A DNA stretch of 37,341 bases, taken from NCBI GenBank assembly GCA_009731375.1, contig BJOX01000369.1, forward strand, positions 514,853 through 552,193, given 5' to 3'. The stretch comes from Paulinella micropora. Taxonomy: Eukaryota; Cercozoa; Imbricatea; Euglyphida. Positions within the stretch are counted from its first letter, which is position 1. Every line of letters starts with the position of its first letter. The notes under the pieces are model-generated. The model ran no database searches. It was not told the DNA's origin and worked only from the letters and a program-made list of their open reading frames with translations. Below are positions 9,541 through 19,610 of this stretch, in pieces. A program made the translations under genes and the position numbers.

Positions 9541-12500
9541 TACCGGTACCCTCGCGCAAGCAACAGCTAGTGGTGGCTTGTCGCCTGGGAACTCGTGAGC
9601 AGAGCAGTGCATACAAGCGGAAGCTCAGAGACCTCGACAAGTTGAAATTGATACCGCAAGCATTGACATGCTTTGATGATTTCTACACCCGTAAGGCTCC
9701 TTTGCAATACGCGAAACTTATTGACATGCTGGTGGAGCTCGGCAAAGATGATGAGCCGGACACTGTCACGTATGAAAAGACGGGCCTAGATGATGTCTCG
9801 GAAGAGGACTTAGGCTTGGAGGAGGACAGAGAACCCCTCAAGCAGCATAAGCAGATGTCTGATGAAGATTTTCAAGAGGCGGCGCGGAAAATATTGGAAG
9901 AAGGAGTAGGCACGGAGAAGGAGAAGGAGCTTTTAAAAGCCAAATTAGAGGCGAACAAGGAAATTTTTGACCCTCCACATGCAGGTGGTGTCAAGCCTGA
10001 GGACTTCACAGCGGTTATTTACAAAATACCGGGTGCGGAGCCGTCACCGGTACCACGAAGGGCGAACTTGAGTATACATGAGGCGAAGATAGCGGAGGAG
10101 CTAGCAAGACAGCTGCTCAATGAGGATTTTATTGAGAGATCAACATCTCCAATAATCTCGCAGCCGAGAATAGTGCCGAAGCCAGGAGAAGAATGGCGCC
10201 TGACAGTTAACTATGCTCGTGTTAACAAGGTGCTGGAGGAAGAGAAAAATCCTCTCCCGACATTAGAAGAAGGAAGGAGAGTACTGCGGAATGCGAAATT
10301 CTATTCGGTCATTGACCTTAAGAACGGCTTCTGGCAGATACCACTGGAAGAAAAGTCCAGATGGCTGACGGCGTTTGTGGTGGGTATGGAGATATACCAA
10401 TGGAAAGTGCTTCCGATGGGCCTCAAGCAAGCCCCAGGACTCTTTCAGAAGGCGATGCAGAAGATGCTAAGCAGTCAGTACGATGATCTGACAGACGGAG
10501 GATTTATGAGAAGGAGGGGACAGAAAGCGGGAGAATATGCATTTTGCTATATCGATGACATTATCGTATACTCTAACACAATGGAGGAGCGTATCGATCA
10601 TCTGTCCGATATATTCAGGCGCATCGGAGCTTTTGGCCTGAAGTGCAATCTGAAGAAGTATTAACTTGCCAAGACGAGTGTGACATACTTAGGGTACGAG
10701 ATCTCTCATAACCGAGTCTCGATATCTAAGGAGAAGAGGGAGGAGATTATGAATCGACCGATACCGAAGAACCGCACTGAATTGCACTCATTCCTTGCGA
10801 TGGCGCAATACTATAGCCAGTTCATACCCGATTGGGGTGCAACACGTGCTAAGTTGGAGAGAATGATTGATTTTGGAGACTTTGAGAAGTGGGATGAAGA
10901 GGCTTTGCAAGCGTTTCATGCGCTCAAAGATCTTATTTACAAAGACCCGAAAGACGGAGAACTGGTGTTAACGATGCCCGACTTCACGAAACAATTCGTA
11001 GTCGATACAGATGCATCTAAGTTTGCGATTGGGGCTGTATTACAGCAGGAAGATGAGGAGAAGAAATTACGCCCAATCATGTTTATTAGTAGGAAGTTGT
11101 GTGCGGCGGACAGAAACTATTGCACAAGGCAAAGAGAGGCGTTGGCGTTGGTATGGGCCCTCAAGAGGCTCAGAGAGTATTTGTGGGGAGGACCTCAATT
11201 TACTGTCAGAACTGCATCATAACCTGTTATGGTTGATGAATCATGAACAGACGGGACGGCTGGCGCGGTGGCAAGCGTTCTTGTCTTGTTTCGATTTTAC
11301 AATGGTCCATCTATCGGGGAAGCGAAATGTGGTCGCTGATAGCCTCTCTAGGCTAGAGTTTAACTCAGAAGTATCGGCGTTGGTGTCCACGGTGGAGATG
11401 GAAGACTTGTCCACTGACAAGGTGTATGAGGTCAGCCACATTGAGGCGATGGAGATGGCGAGTGGAGTCCGATATGACCGCACGGGTCTACGGTACAGTC
11501 CACAAGGCCCGGATCACGGGATATGTTGTGAGCTACATACCCAGGAGGACGCTGAGTGGTCCTATGAGGTATATGAGAATGCGAAGGCGAACATAAGAGA
11601 GGAAGAGGAGACGCAGGAAGTTTATGCGGAGCCTCCTCAAGAGCGGAGAAGTGACCTAGACGATGACCCGGAGAAGGATCGGGGTACGGCTAGAAGATGG
11701 TACTATCCATATAGCCTCGCCTACCGCATGGAGGCAACAACAGGCTCAAGATCCGGAGTTTAAGGAACTCATACAGTTGTATCAGAACCCGGATAAGCTA
11801 AAGATGACGAAAGCGATCAAAGATCAAATGAAGGAGATGGGATGGAGAGATGGTCTACTGTGGTACAAGGGCCTTCACGGTCGCTATGCGTCACAGCCGG
11901 ACAAATGGACCCTTTGGGTACCGGAGAGTCTGAGACGATTTATATTTGTCGCAGCCCACAATTGCCCACTTTTGGCGCATCCGGGTCGACAACGAACTCA
12001 CATGTTCGTAGCGAGGCGATTCTGGTGGAAGAAGATGAAGGAGGAGATAGATCAGGCGGTGGATGCATGCATCCCGTGCAAGATAAACAAAACACCGCTG
12101 AAGGCAAATTTTAGCCTGATTGGCGAATTTCCTCTTCATGCGGGGATGTTTGAGTTTATACTCATTGATCATGTGGGACCTTTCCCAGAATCGAAGGAAG
12201 GTTACAAATACCTCCTTACGGCTATTGACAGAGCCACCAACTATGTGTGGATCATCCCTGTCAAAGACGTTACCGGCAAGACGACGGCCGAGGCGCTGAT
12301 CGATAGGATCATCTCACAGATCGGAGTACCAAGAAAGATATGTTCTGATCGAGGCTCGGACTTTAATAACGAGGTCATCGACAAACTATCTAAGTATTAC
12401 GGGATGAAATGGCAATATGTTACTGCCTATAACCCGCGAGCAAATGGGAAAATCGAGCGGGTACACAGACCCCTCAAAGCCTCGCTAAAGATGTATTGCA

Positions 12501-12880
12501 CGAAGAAGGAGAATCAAAGAGCATGGGTCGAGGCAGCACCATCATTTGCGTTTGCAATGAACTGTCTACCCTCTACGGCGTTAGGAGGCTCGAAGAGCTC
12601 AATCTCGCCATATCAGTTAGTATATGGGCGTGAGCCTGATATCCCGACTTCGCTCCTTCACCCAAAAGACACTTGGGCGGATGCGGATGAGTTGTTTGGG
12701 ATGAGAATTAGAGTGAAGATGGAGGCGGAGCAAATAGTCAGGGCGCATAGAGAGGCGGAGCGCCGAAAGACGGATGCTGAAGGGGTGCGACAAGCGCACT
12801 TGGATCAGATCAAGTTCCAGGTCGGGGATATTGTACTATTGTACCATCCTCAAGTCCCGAAGGGAGTCAGCTCTAAGCTG

Positions 12881-12890
12881 NNNNNNNNNN
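12881..12890. other. 10-N gap with the same sequence on both sides
   Basis: CTCTAAGCTG occurs both just before and just after the Ns, so the ends probably overlap and the frame break is an assembly product. Confidence 0.8.
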
Positions 12891-13122
12891 AACTCTAAGC
12901 TGTTCACTCATTGGAGAGGAGCTTATCAAATCATGGAACAGACGAGACCTCTGAACTACAAGATCAGGGGTAGAGGGAAGGTGCAAATTGTGAATGTAAG
13001 AAGGCTGATTAAGTATGATCCCTTCTTACTGGAAGATAAATCCGTTGAGGAGGCGTTAAAACGGATGAAGGATGATTTCAAAGAGGTGCCGCCCATCCAC
13101 AAGGAGGCTGGCATAGACCAAG

Positions 13123-13132
13123 NNNNNNNNNN
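13123..13132. other. 10-N assembly gap in element A pol
   Basis: The upstream integrase frame and the downstream C-terminal frame differ by the unknown gap length only. Confidence 0.95.
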
Positions 13133-13389
13133 GGGCACCGATAGCTGAGAAGGAGGAGAGTGAAGTTGACAGTAAGGAGAAGACTGATCGCATAAGTGCG
13201 GTGGGGACTCAGTCTAAGTCTCCACGTGAGCACAGCGGAAAGAAGGAGAAGATCACAGAGGCGCAGCTAAGGAGAGCGCGAAATGATCTTATCAACGACC
13301 AACCGAGGAAGGTGATGAGGTCGATGAGATCAAAGGATGTCCACCAGGAGGATGAGGAGATTGACACTGACCCAAATGCGGGCAACGTC

Positions 13390-13845
13390 GAGATCGTCCA
13401 TGAGCGATGGAAGGAAGGTGACGCAATAGCAACCATCGCATGGGTGCAAGACGCTTTTTATCTGATGAGACCAGCAGAACAACATGTTGCTGATGACACT
13501 CTCTCAGACTTATACTTAATGCGGGTCGTGGCAGTTCCACGAAAAACGCGTGTCTCACGTACACTCAAAATATCATCAGCCGCAAAAATAATGCAACCGA
13601 TACTCCAGTTCTGGAGAAGTATGGACCCGGTCGAGGATCCAAAGGCAAGACATTATCTGCCAGTATATAAAGACGCAAAAAGTCTCGAGACATGGGATGA
13701 TACAATTACTCCCAGAGACAAGGATTACACTGCGTGGACCATTCAGACACTGCCAAGGGGAGTGCTTGACGTCCCTTTTGACTTATCGCTGGGCGGAATC
13801 CCTAACAAGATCTGGTACATTCTCGAACAGCCAAAGTTCGATTGA
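13390..13845 (+). other. Conserved C-terminal domain of element A Pol
   Basis: About 150 residues following a charged linker. They match the same part of element B in order and spacing: a WV...FYLMRP strand, a DLYLMRVVAV strand, LQFWRSMDP, an aromatic VY/WD segment, AWTIQTLPRGVLDVPF and IPNKIWYIL. The alternating hydrophobic strands suggest a small beta-barrel such as a BAH, Tudor or SH3-like fold. In chromoviruses the same position holds a chromodomain that directs integration; a comparable chromatin-reading role is inference. Confidence 0.6.
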
Positions 13846-14402
13846 AATTTTGTTGGTGGCCCACCACCAGGCAAAGAACTTTGAATCCGCGCCAGAAGAC
13901 GAAGGCAGTAACAGAGAAAATGTTTTTCTTTATTTGTCTCAAATAAACTGATTGATTGCCGACGGCGTATCATGATTTGATCATGCATCATCAGTTATCA
14001 ATATGAATATTAAAATGACTCAGTGATATAACTTGGCATTCGATCGCAACATACGAGTGCGAAAGGTCGATCGACAATGATACTACACCGTAGACGGGAA
14101 TCGCTAGTGTATTGAGCGATGGTGTTCCCGGGTATGACCCTCTTACAAGTCCTGGGATGATGTTCTCGAAAAATGAAATGTTCTCTGAACTTCCATTAAA
14201 TTATTTTTTACGATACATTACATACTGTGGTACCTGTGCACGGTCAATCTCTACTTGTGTCAGTATATCGCAGGGCTGGGTACATACACCCCGACTTCGG
14301 ATATAGTTATTAGGACTGGCCCCCAGTACTATATTATAAGATATCCGCTTTAGACAAGGGTATGTCATTAAAAAGACCATGTATTTACCGTCGGATCTTC
14401 GT
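13846..14402 (+). other. 3' non-coding region of element A
   Basis: AT-rich sequence after the pol stop. AATAAA occurs at 13942-13947. A short palindrome GGTGGCCCACC follows the stop. No other coding frame is convincing. Confidence 0.5.
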
Positions 14403-14407
14403 GTGGA

Positions 14408-14408
<1 letters not shown>

Positions 14409-14460
<52 letters not shown>

Positions 14461-14603
14461 GTGCTTCTCTGTCAATGGCTGATGCATTTCTGCACATGCG
14501 CCTCCATCGTCTCACCCGTGAGGGGAGTACGAAGAATTGACGATAGGCTCTAATGACACCCCCGCAAGGGCAGTTCCAACACTTCCAGACGGACCGGTAT
14601 GTT
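14409..14603 (-). mobile_element. tRNA-derived SINE, copy in element A (head hidden by gap)
   Basis: The body at 14461-14603 is the reverse complement of the SINE body at 36590-36730 (shared TGTCATTAGAGCYTATCGTC and GGCGCATGTGCAGAAATGCA, about 98% by eye). Its tail on the minus strand is the ATT array at 14409-14460. The tRNA-like head expected upstream falls inside the adjoining gap. It sits between the pol stop and 3' LTR of element A, so it inserted after that element. Confidence 0.75.
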
Positions 14604-15091
14604 NNNNNNNNNNNNNNNNNNNNNNNNNNNNNNNNNNNNNNNNNNNNNNNNNNNNNNNNNNNNNNNNNNNNNNNNNNNNNNNNNNNNNNNNNNNNNNNNN
14701 NNNNNNNNNNNNNNNNNNNNNNNNNNNNNNNNNNNNNNNNNNNNNNNNNNNNNNNNNNNNNNNNNNNNNNNNNNNNNNNNNNNNNNNNNNNNNNNNNNNN
14801 NNNNNNNNNNNNNNNNNNNNNNNNNNNNNNNNNNNNNNNNNNNNNNNNNNNNNNNNNNNNNNNNNNNNNNNNNNNNNNNNNNNNNNNNNNNNNNNNNNNN
14901 NNNNNNNNNNNNNNNNNNNNNNNNNNNNNNNNNNNNNNNNNNNNNNNNNNNNNNNNNNNNNNNNNNNNNNNNNNNNNNNNNNNNNNNNNNNNNNNNNNNN
15001 NNNNNNNNNNNNNNNNNNNNNNNNNNNNNNNNNNNNNNNNNNNNNNNNNNNNNNNNNNNNNNNNNNNNNNNNNNNNNNNNNNNNNNNNNNN
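14604..15091. other. Assembly gap (488 N)
   Basis: Lies between the SINE body and an AAT array. By comparison with the copy at 36.5 kb it should contain the SINE tRNA head and more AAT repeat. Confidence 0.95.
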
Positions 15092-15350
<259 letters not shown>

Positions 15351-15640
15351 TAATGATAAGAAGAAGAAGAAGATCAAGGGGGGGATACTGCACCACGTTG
15401 CTTGTATTTTTTAATGGTAATACATTTGTTCTTGATATACTGCCAAGAAAAAAAAAAAAGTTGAAGGGAGGAGTTCAAAATTTACAAGAACGGCTAGAGA
15501 ATCCGCTTTGACGTGCCGTATGAAGATATATCTATCGTATTTTAGCATCTATCAGTGGGTCGATGCGCTGTGTGGCATGACTCCATAGTGCAGAAAGAAG
15601 TCGGAAATTGTATGACAAAAATACTATTTCCTTCATAAAA
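15351..15640. other. Rest of element A 3' region
   Basis: Mixed composition with an A13 run at 15449-15461 and no coding frame. It lies between the SINE insertion and the polypurine tract. Confidence 0.4.
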
Positions 15641-15642
15641 TC

Positions 15643-15651
15643 GGGAGGGGG
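15643..15651 (+). other. Polypurine tract of element A
   Basis: GGGAGGGGG lies three bases before the TGTATG start of the 3' LTR, the expected place for the plus-strand primer of reverse transcription. Confidence 0.65.
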
Positions 15652-15654
15652 TAC

Positions 15655-15892
15655 TGTATGCATCACCCCCCGGATAGCCGATAAAAAGTACCATTTTCCT
15701 GGTGACAGGCACCAGCCTGTTTTTCGGTGTTATTTGTCCTGATTGGATCTGATGCTATTTTATTCCTGGTCTGTTGCAGTTTTCCTTTTTCTGCTTCACT
15801 GAGCTAATACAACGAAACATCATTCTCATTCTTGAGGACTGTGTTTGGTTGTATTACTGATTTTTTACTGAGCTATCGTTGGGGGCATTACA
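15655..15892 (+). repeat. Element A 3' LTR (L2)
   Basis: This 238-bp block starts TGTATGCATCACCCCCC and ends GGGGGCATTACA. It is about 92% identical by eye to L1, in opposite orientation. It is preceded by a polypurine tract and followed at once by a TATC array, mirroring the array before L1. Confidence 0.8.
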
Positions 15893-15935
15893 TATCTATC
15901 TATCTATCTATCTATCTATCTACCTATCTATCTAC

Positions 15936-15978
<43 letters not shown>

Positions 15979-15998
15979 CTATCTATACTATCTATCTA

Positions 15999-16032
<34 letters not shown>

Positions 16033-16098
16033 TTATCAATCTATCTATCTATTTATAATTATTTATCAATCTATCTATCTATCTGTCTATCTATCTAT

Positions 16099-16163
<65 letters not shown>
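15893..16163. repeat. (TATC)n then (GA)n microsatellite
   Basis: About 200 bp of TATC with ACC, ACTA and TTTATAATT interruptions, then a GA array with AAAG variants. The TATC begins at the 3' LTR end and is probably the duplicated target. Confidence 0.95.
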
Positions 16164-16165
<2 letters not shown>

Positions 16166-16213
16166 TGAATCAGACAATAACATTCTTCCCAATTGCAAGG
16201 GATGCAAAGACTT

Positions 16214-16268
16214 AGAAACCTACCACGAACTACAGTTCGATAGTTTCTGTAGTTCGTGGTAGGTTTCT
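16214..16268. other. Perfect 22-bp inverted repeat with 11-base loop
   Basis: Arms 16214-16235 and 16247-16268 are exact reverse complements, starting AGAAACCTACCACGAACTAC; the loop is TTCGATAGTTT. It follows a GA microsatellite. It could be a cruciform, a small hairpin RNA or an inverted duplication artefact. Confidence 0.85.
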
Positions 16269-16798
16269 GCGACAGTTCTTATATATATGTATGTATAAGT
16301 TTGTGTGTGTGTGTGTATGAGTGTCCCCACCGACTTCGACTTCATAATGTGAGAATCATAAATGGCTTGCAGCATCTGGGTCTTCTCTTTGTAATTTGTT
16401 GTATACACTCTTTCTTATCTCATGCCCGAACGAAAAGATCAGATTATTCAAATTTCATAACTATATTCGATCTCCAATTGCTTGTGTTCATACATATGGT
16501 CTTGTATTTCAAATTTTGGAGGGAACGTTTGCGACAAATCTGTGTGTACATGTGTGTGTGTGTGCACGTGTGACTAGTGTGATTCATTTCTCTAGTTTCT
16601 GTTTAATTGCAAAGTTTCTAGTGTTTGGTGTGTGTGTGTGTGTGTGTGTGTGACACTGTGTATGTGTGTGTTTGTACATGTGTGTGTGCACGTGTGTGTG
16701 ATGTAGGTGAGAAACTCCGGATCCACAGACACACTTCCAAGCGCAGAAAATGCCAAACACTCTTTGGGATCAGGACTTTCGTAAATGATTGTTTTGTG
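16269..16798. repeat. Non-coding stretch with TG microsatellites
   Basis: TG arrays at about 16302-16316, 16540-16572 and 16626-16700 in otherwise AT-rich sequence. I see no gene. Confidence 0.7.
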
Positions 16799-16818
16799 TT
16801 AGGTGGGGTGTGACACTG

Positions 16819-17125
16819 GTCACCTGACTTTTGAGGCAGTTCACGCGTACGGCTGTGGCCGTGAAGACAGTGTAAAAAGTGGTGTTCAGCACCCTATCGA
16901 AATTTGTGTGGTCACCTCACTTTTGAGGCAGTTCACGGCCGTGGCTGTACATGTGAAGACAGTGTAAAAAGTTGTGTTCAGCACCCCACCGAAGTTTGTC
17001 TAGCCAGTGTTTGTGTTAGGTGGGGTGTGTGGTCACCTGACTTTTGAGGCAGTTCACGGCGTGGCCGTGAAGACAGTGTAAAAAGTGGTGTTCAGCACCC
17101 CACCGAAGTTTGTGTTTAGGTGGGG
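16819..17125 (+). repeat. Three-unit tandem repeat (92 and 121 bp spacing)
   Basis: Units start at 16819, 16911 and 17032 with GTCACCTGACTTTTGAGGCA, continue with GAAGACAGTGTAAAAAGT and GTGTTCAGCACCC and end CGAAGTTTGT. Units differ by small indels around a GGCCGTGG core. Confidence 0.85.
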
Positions 17126-17137
17126 CGTGACCACTTA

Positions 17138-17205
17138 CCAGCTAAATCGGTTTCGGCAACAGGTTCGCCCACCACCCCACTAGGTGATATAACCAATTTA
17201 GCTGG
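17138..17205. other. Imperfect inverted repeat
   Basis: CCAGCTAAATCGGTT at 17138-17152 pairs with AACCAATTTAGCTGG at 17191-17205 with one mismatch, around a C-rich spacer. Confidence 0.6.
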
Positions 17206-17236
17206 CTGGGCCACAAATTTTTACCTCTCTCTTCTT

Positions 17237-17575
17237 GTTCGCTTTTATCGAGAGAACACAGTTGGACTCAGGGAACGTCCACTGAAAAGTATAGCTATAA
17301 GTCATACCTTTATCTGAGGTGGAAACCTAGTTATTCAGTCTCTCTCTCTCTCTCTCTTGGCTTGGCTTGGCTTGGATTTGTTTTAGATTGAACTACTGTA
17401 TCAAGTGACCGCTCTTCTTCTTCTTCTTCTTCTTCTTCTTCTTCTTCTTTTTCTTCTTCGTTTTTATTGAGAGAACAATTTTACAATTGGACTCAGGAAA
17501 CGTCCACGTGAAAAGTATAGCTAGTAAGTTATACCTTTATCTAAGGTGGAAACCTAGTTATTCAGTTGAGCGTAT
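17237..17575 (+). repeat. Direct duplication of a ~95-bp block around a CTT array
   Basis: Blocks at 17237-17335 and 17460-17568 share GAGAGAACA, GGACTCAGG, AACGTCCAC, AAAAGTATAGCTA and GGTGGAAACCTAGTTATTCAG. Between them lie a CT array, four CTTGG units and (CTT)n at 17409-17457. Confidence 0.8.
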
Positions 17576-17730
17576 TAAGGAAGATATTAAATTAGTATTC
17601 AGAGGCTCAGTACTAATGTTATATTATAGTTATTAAAATGAATATTTCTGTTTAGATATATTGTGCGGTGATATTATTATGTTATGTTATTTGTATATGT
17701 TATTGTAAAGGTGTAGTCGTTTATGTGCGG

Positions 17731-17732
17731 TG

Positions 17733-17818
<86 letters not shown>

Positions 17819-18064
17819 TCTCCCTCTCTCTCTCTCTCTCTTTCTGGGAAGGAAGGGGAGAAGAAGGAGAAGAAGAGGAGTAGAGAAAGTGAAGGTTAAT
17901 ACAGGAGATCCACCGCCAGCGCATGAGTATCTTGCTGGCAAGCGACAACGGAAGCAGAGTAGCCAATATAAATATTAATAATTTGCTACCTTGAACACTA
18001 ACAGCGACCCTAACATCACTTATAATTATAATTAATAAACGTCTTAACAGAAAATATTAATTAG
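17731..18064 (+). repeat. Microsatellite plus unique block, duplication copy 1
   Basis: Alternating TC and AC arrays (17731-17841), then a 220-bp block starting CTTTCTGGGAAGGAAGGGGA and ending AACAGAAAATATTAATTA. The same arrangement recurs at 18518-19196. The intervening unassigned sequence 17576-17730 is AT-rich. Confidence 0.85.
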
Positions 18065-18066
18065 TA

Positions 18067-18240
18067 ACCATCCTTGCCGTATGTGTGTGTGTGTGTATGT
18101 GTGTGTGTCGTGACATGCAGCACCATCGTTGCTGTATGTCTATGTCTGTGTGTGTCGTGATGTTGACATGCAGCACCATCGTTGCTGTATGTCTGTGTGT
18201 GTGTCGCGACATCAGCACCATCGTTGCTGTATGTCTGTAA
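18067..18240 (+). repeat. Four-unit tandem repeat, about 45-55 bp
   Basis: Units carry ACCATCGTTGCTGTATGTCT followed by a TG stretch and TCGTGACATG; starts near 18067, 18122, 18174 and 18217. Confidence 0.8.
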
Positions 18241-18284
18241 TCTACGAAGGTAGTAAGGAGAAAGATTCTATAAATTTATATTTT

Positions 18285-18441
<157 letters not shown>

Positions 18442-18513
18442 CCAAACACACACACACTCCTTCTGTGGTTATTCTTCACTATATGTCTATGCCACCTTTA
18501 TGACGTCTTTATG

Positions 18514-18517
<4 letters not shown>

Positions 18518-18594
<77 letters not shown>

Positions 18595-18739
18595 CGCTCG
18601 CTCTCTCTCTCTCTCTCTCGCTCACTCTCTCTCGCTCTCTCTCTCTCTCGCTCGCTCGCTCTCTCTCTCTCTCACGCACGCACACATACACACACACACA
18701 CACACTCACACACACAGTGTCTCTCTCTCTCTCTCTCTA

Positions 18740-18787
<48 letters not shown>

Positions 18788-18895
18788 TCACACACACACA
18801 CACACACACACTCTCTCTCTCTCTCTCTCACTCACTCACTCACTCTCTCTCTCTCACTCTCACTCTCACTCACTCACTCACTCACTCACTTTCTC

Positions 18896-18956
<61 letters not shown>

Positions 18957-19196
18957 CTCTCTCTTTCTGGGAAGGAAGGGGAGAAGGAGAAGAAGAGGAG
19001 TAGAGAAAGTGAAGGTATATACAGGAGATCCACCGCCAGCACATGAGGATTTTGCTGGCAAGCGACAACTGAAGCAGAGTAGCCAACTTAGTATAGAAAT
19101 ATTAATAATTTGTTATATACCTTGAACACTAATAGCGACCCTAACTTCAACTATAATTATAATTAATACACGTCTTAACAGAAAATATTAATTATT
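18518..19196 (+). repeat. Microsatellite plus unique block, duplication copy 2
   Basis: A long TC array with CTCG and CTCA variants and CA inserts (18518-18964), then a second copy of the ~220-bp block (18965-19196) about 90% identical by eye to 17842-18064. Confidence 0.85.
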
Positions 19197-19281
19197 AATA
19201 TCATTTGCATTTAGTTTTTTTACACTTTTGCTTTAACTTCATTTATCTCTATTAATACTTGCTGCAAATATTCAGTTTCTT

Positions 19282-19599
19282 TGTAACACCCACGGTATAC
19301 TACATCGTTTATACGCTATTGGGGCTTTACGGGAATTTGCTCTTGGAAGTATTTTCTTGTCATTAAATGTAATTTAAGATGAATTCTTATTATATTTCCG
19401 GTTCTGATTAATATATCCGGTTTTAATGTTGTAGTAGAATAAGGAATATGGAGGAAAAGCTAGGAAGCTTGGACCCCCATAGGACCTTAAAACCTACATT
19501 TTACACTTAACCGTTTACCGGCGTGGGGAGGGTTATTAGGATGCAGAATACACAGTTGTGTAGCATCCATATGGAATAACCTCCCACATTAATAGCGTT
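19282..19599 (+). repeat. Element B 5' LTR
   Basis: A 318-bp block starting TGTAACACCCACGGTATACT and matching 32767-33083 up to ATTAATAGCGTT, beyond which the two copies diverge. The 3' end is set by that divergence; a CA end is not seen. Confidence 0.85.
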
Positions 19600-19610
19600 G
19601 ACCCGATCCT
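19597..19610 (+). other. Candidate primer-binding site of element B
   Basis: GTTGACCCGATCC follows or overlaps the LTR end and could pair with a tRNA ending in ...GGATCGGGTCA-CCA with mismatches at the first bases. No clean TGG start is present, so this is weak. Confidence 0.2.

Larger units (their letters stand above)
9515..13845 (+). pseudogene. pol: Element A Pol (Ty3/Gypsy), broken: RT, RNase H, integrase, C-terminal extension
   Basis: Homology to element B Pol starts at IDHPIPVPSRKQQLVVACRL; Gag, protease and the first part of the spacer are missing on this strand. Order: spacer (9515-10000); RT with FYSVIDLKNGFWQIPL and catalytic YIDD at 10548-10559; RNase H with VVDTDASKFAIGAVLQQ and CTRQREALALVWALKRL; integrase with the H-x6-H and C-x2-C zinc site (AHNCPLLAHPG; CIPC) and catalytic D 12167, D 12347, E 12455, that is D-x59-D-x35-E; a GPY/F-like module (WRGAYQIM...NVRRLIKYDPF); then a conserved C-terminal extension. 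Lesions: TAA stop at 10662 between RT blocks, frameshifts near 11215 and 11680, and two 10-N gaps (12881, 13123). The frame is open from the second gap to the TGA at 13845, so the extension is continuous with Pol once that gap is allowed for. Active-site residues survive, so decay looks recent or mild. Confidence 0.9.

Noticed and set aside
16214-16268. Calling the perfect hairpin a miRNA gene
   Set aside because: Animal miRNA precursors normally have longer, imperfect stems; without small RNA data only the hairpin can be claimed.
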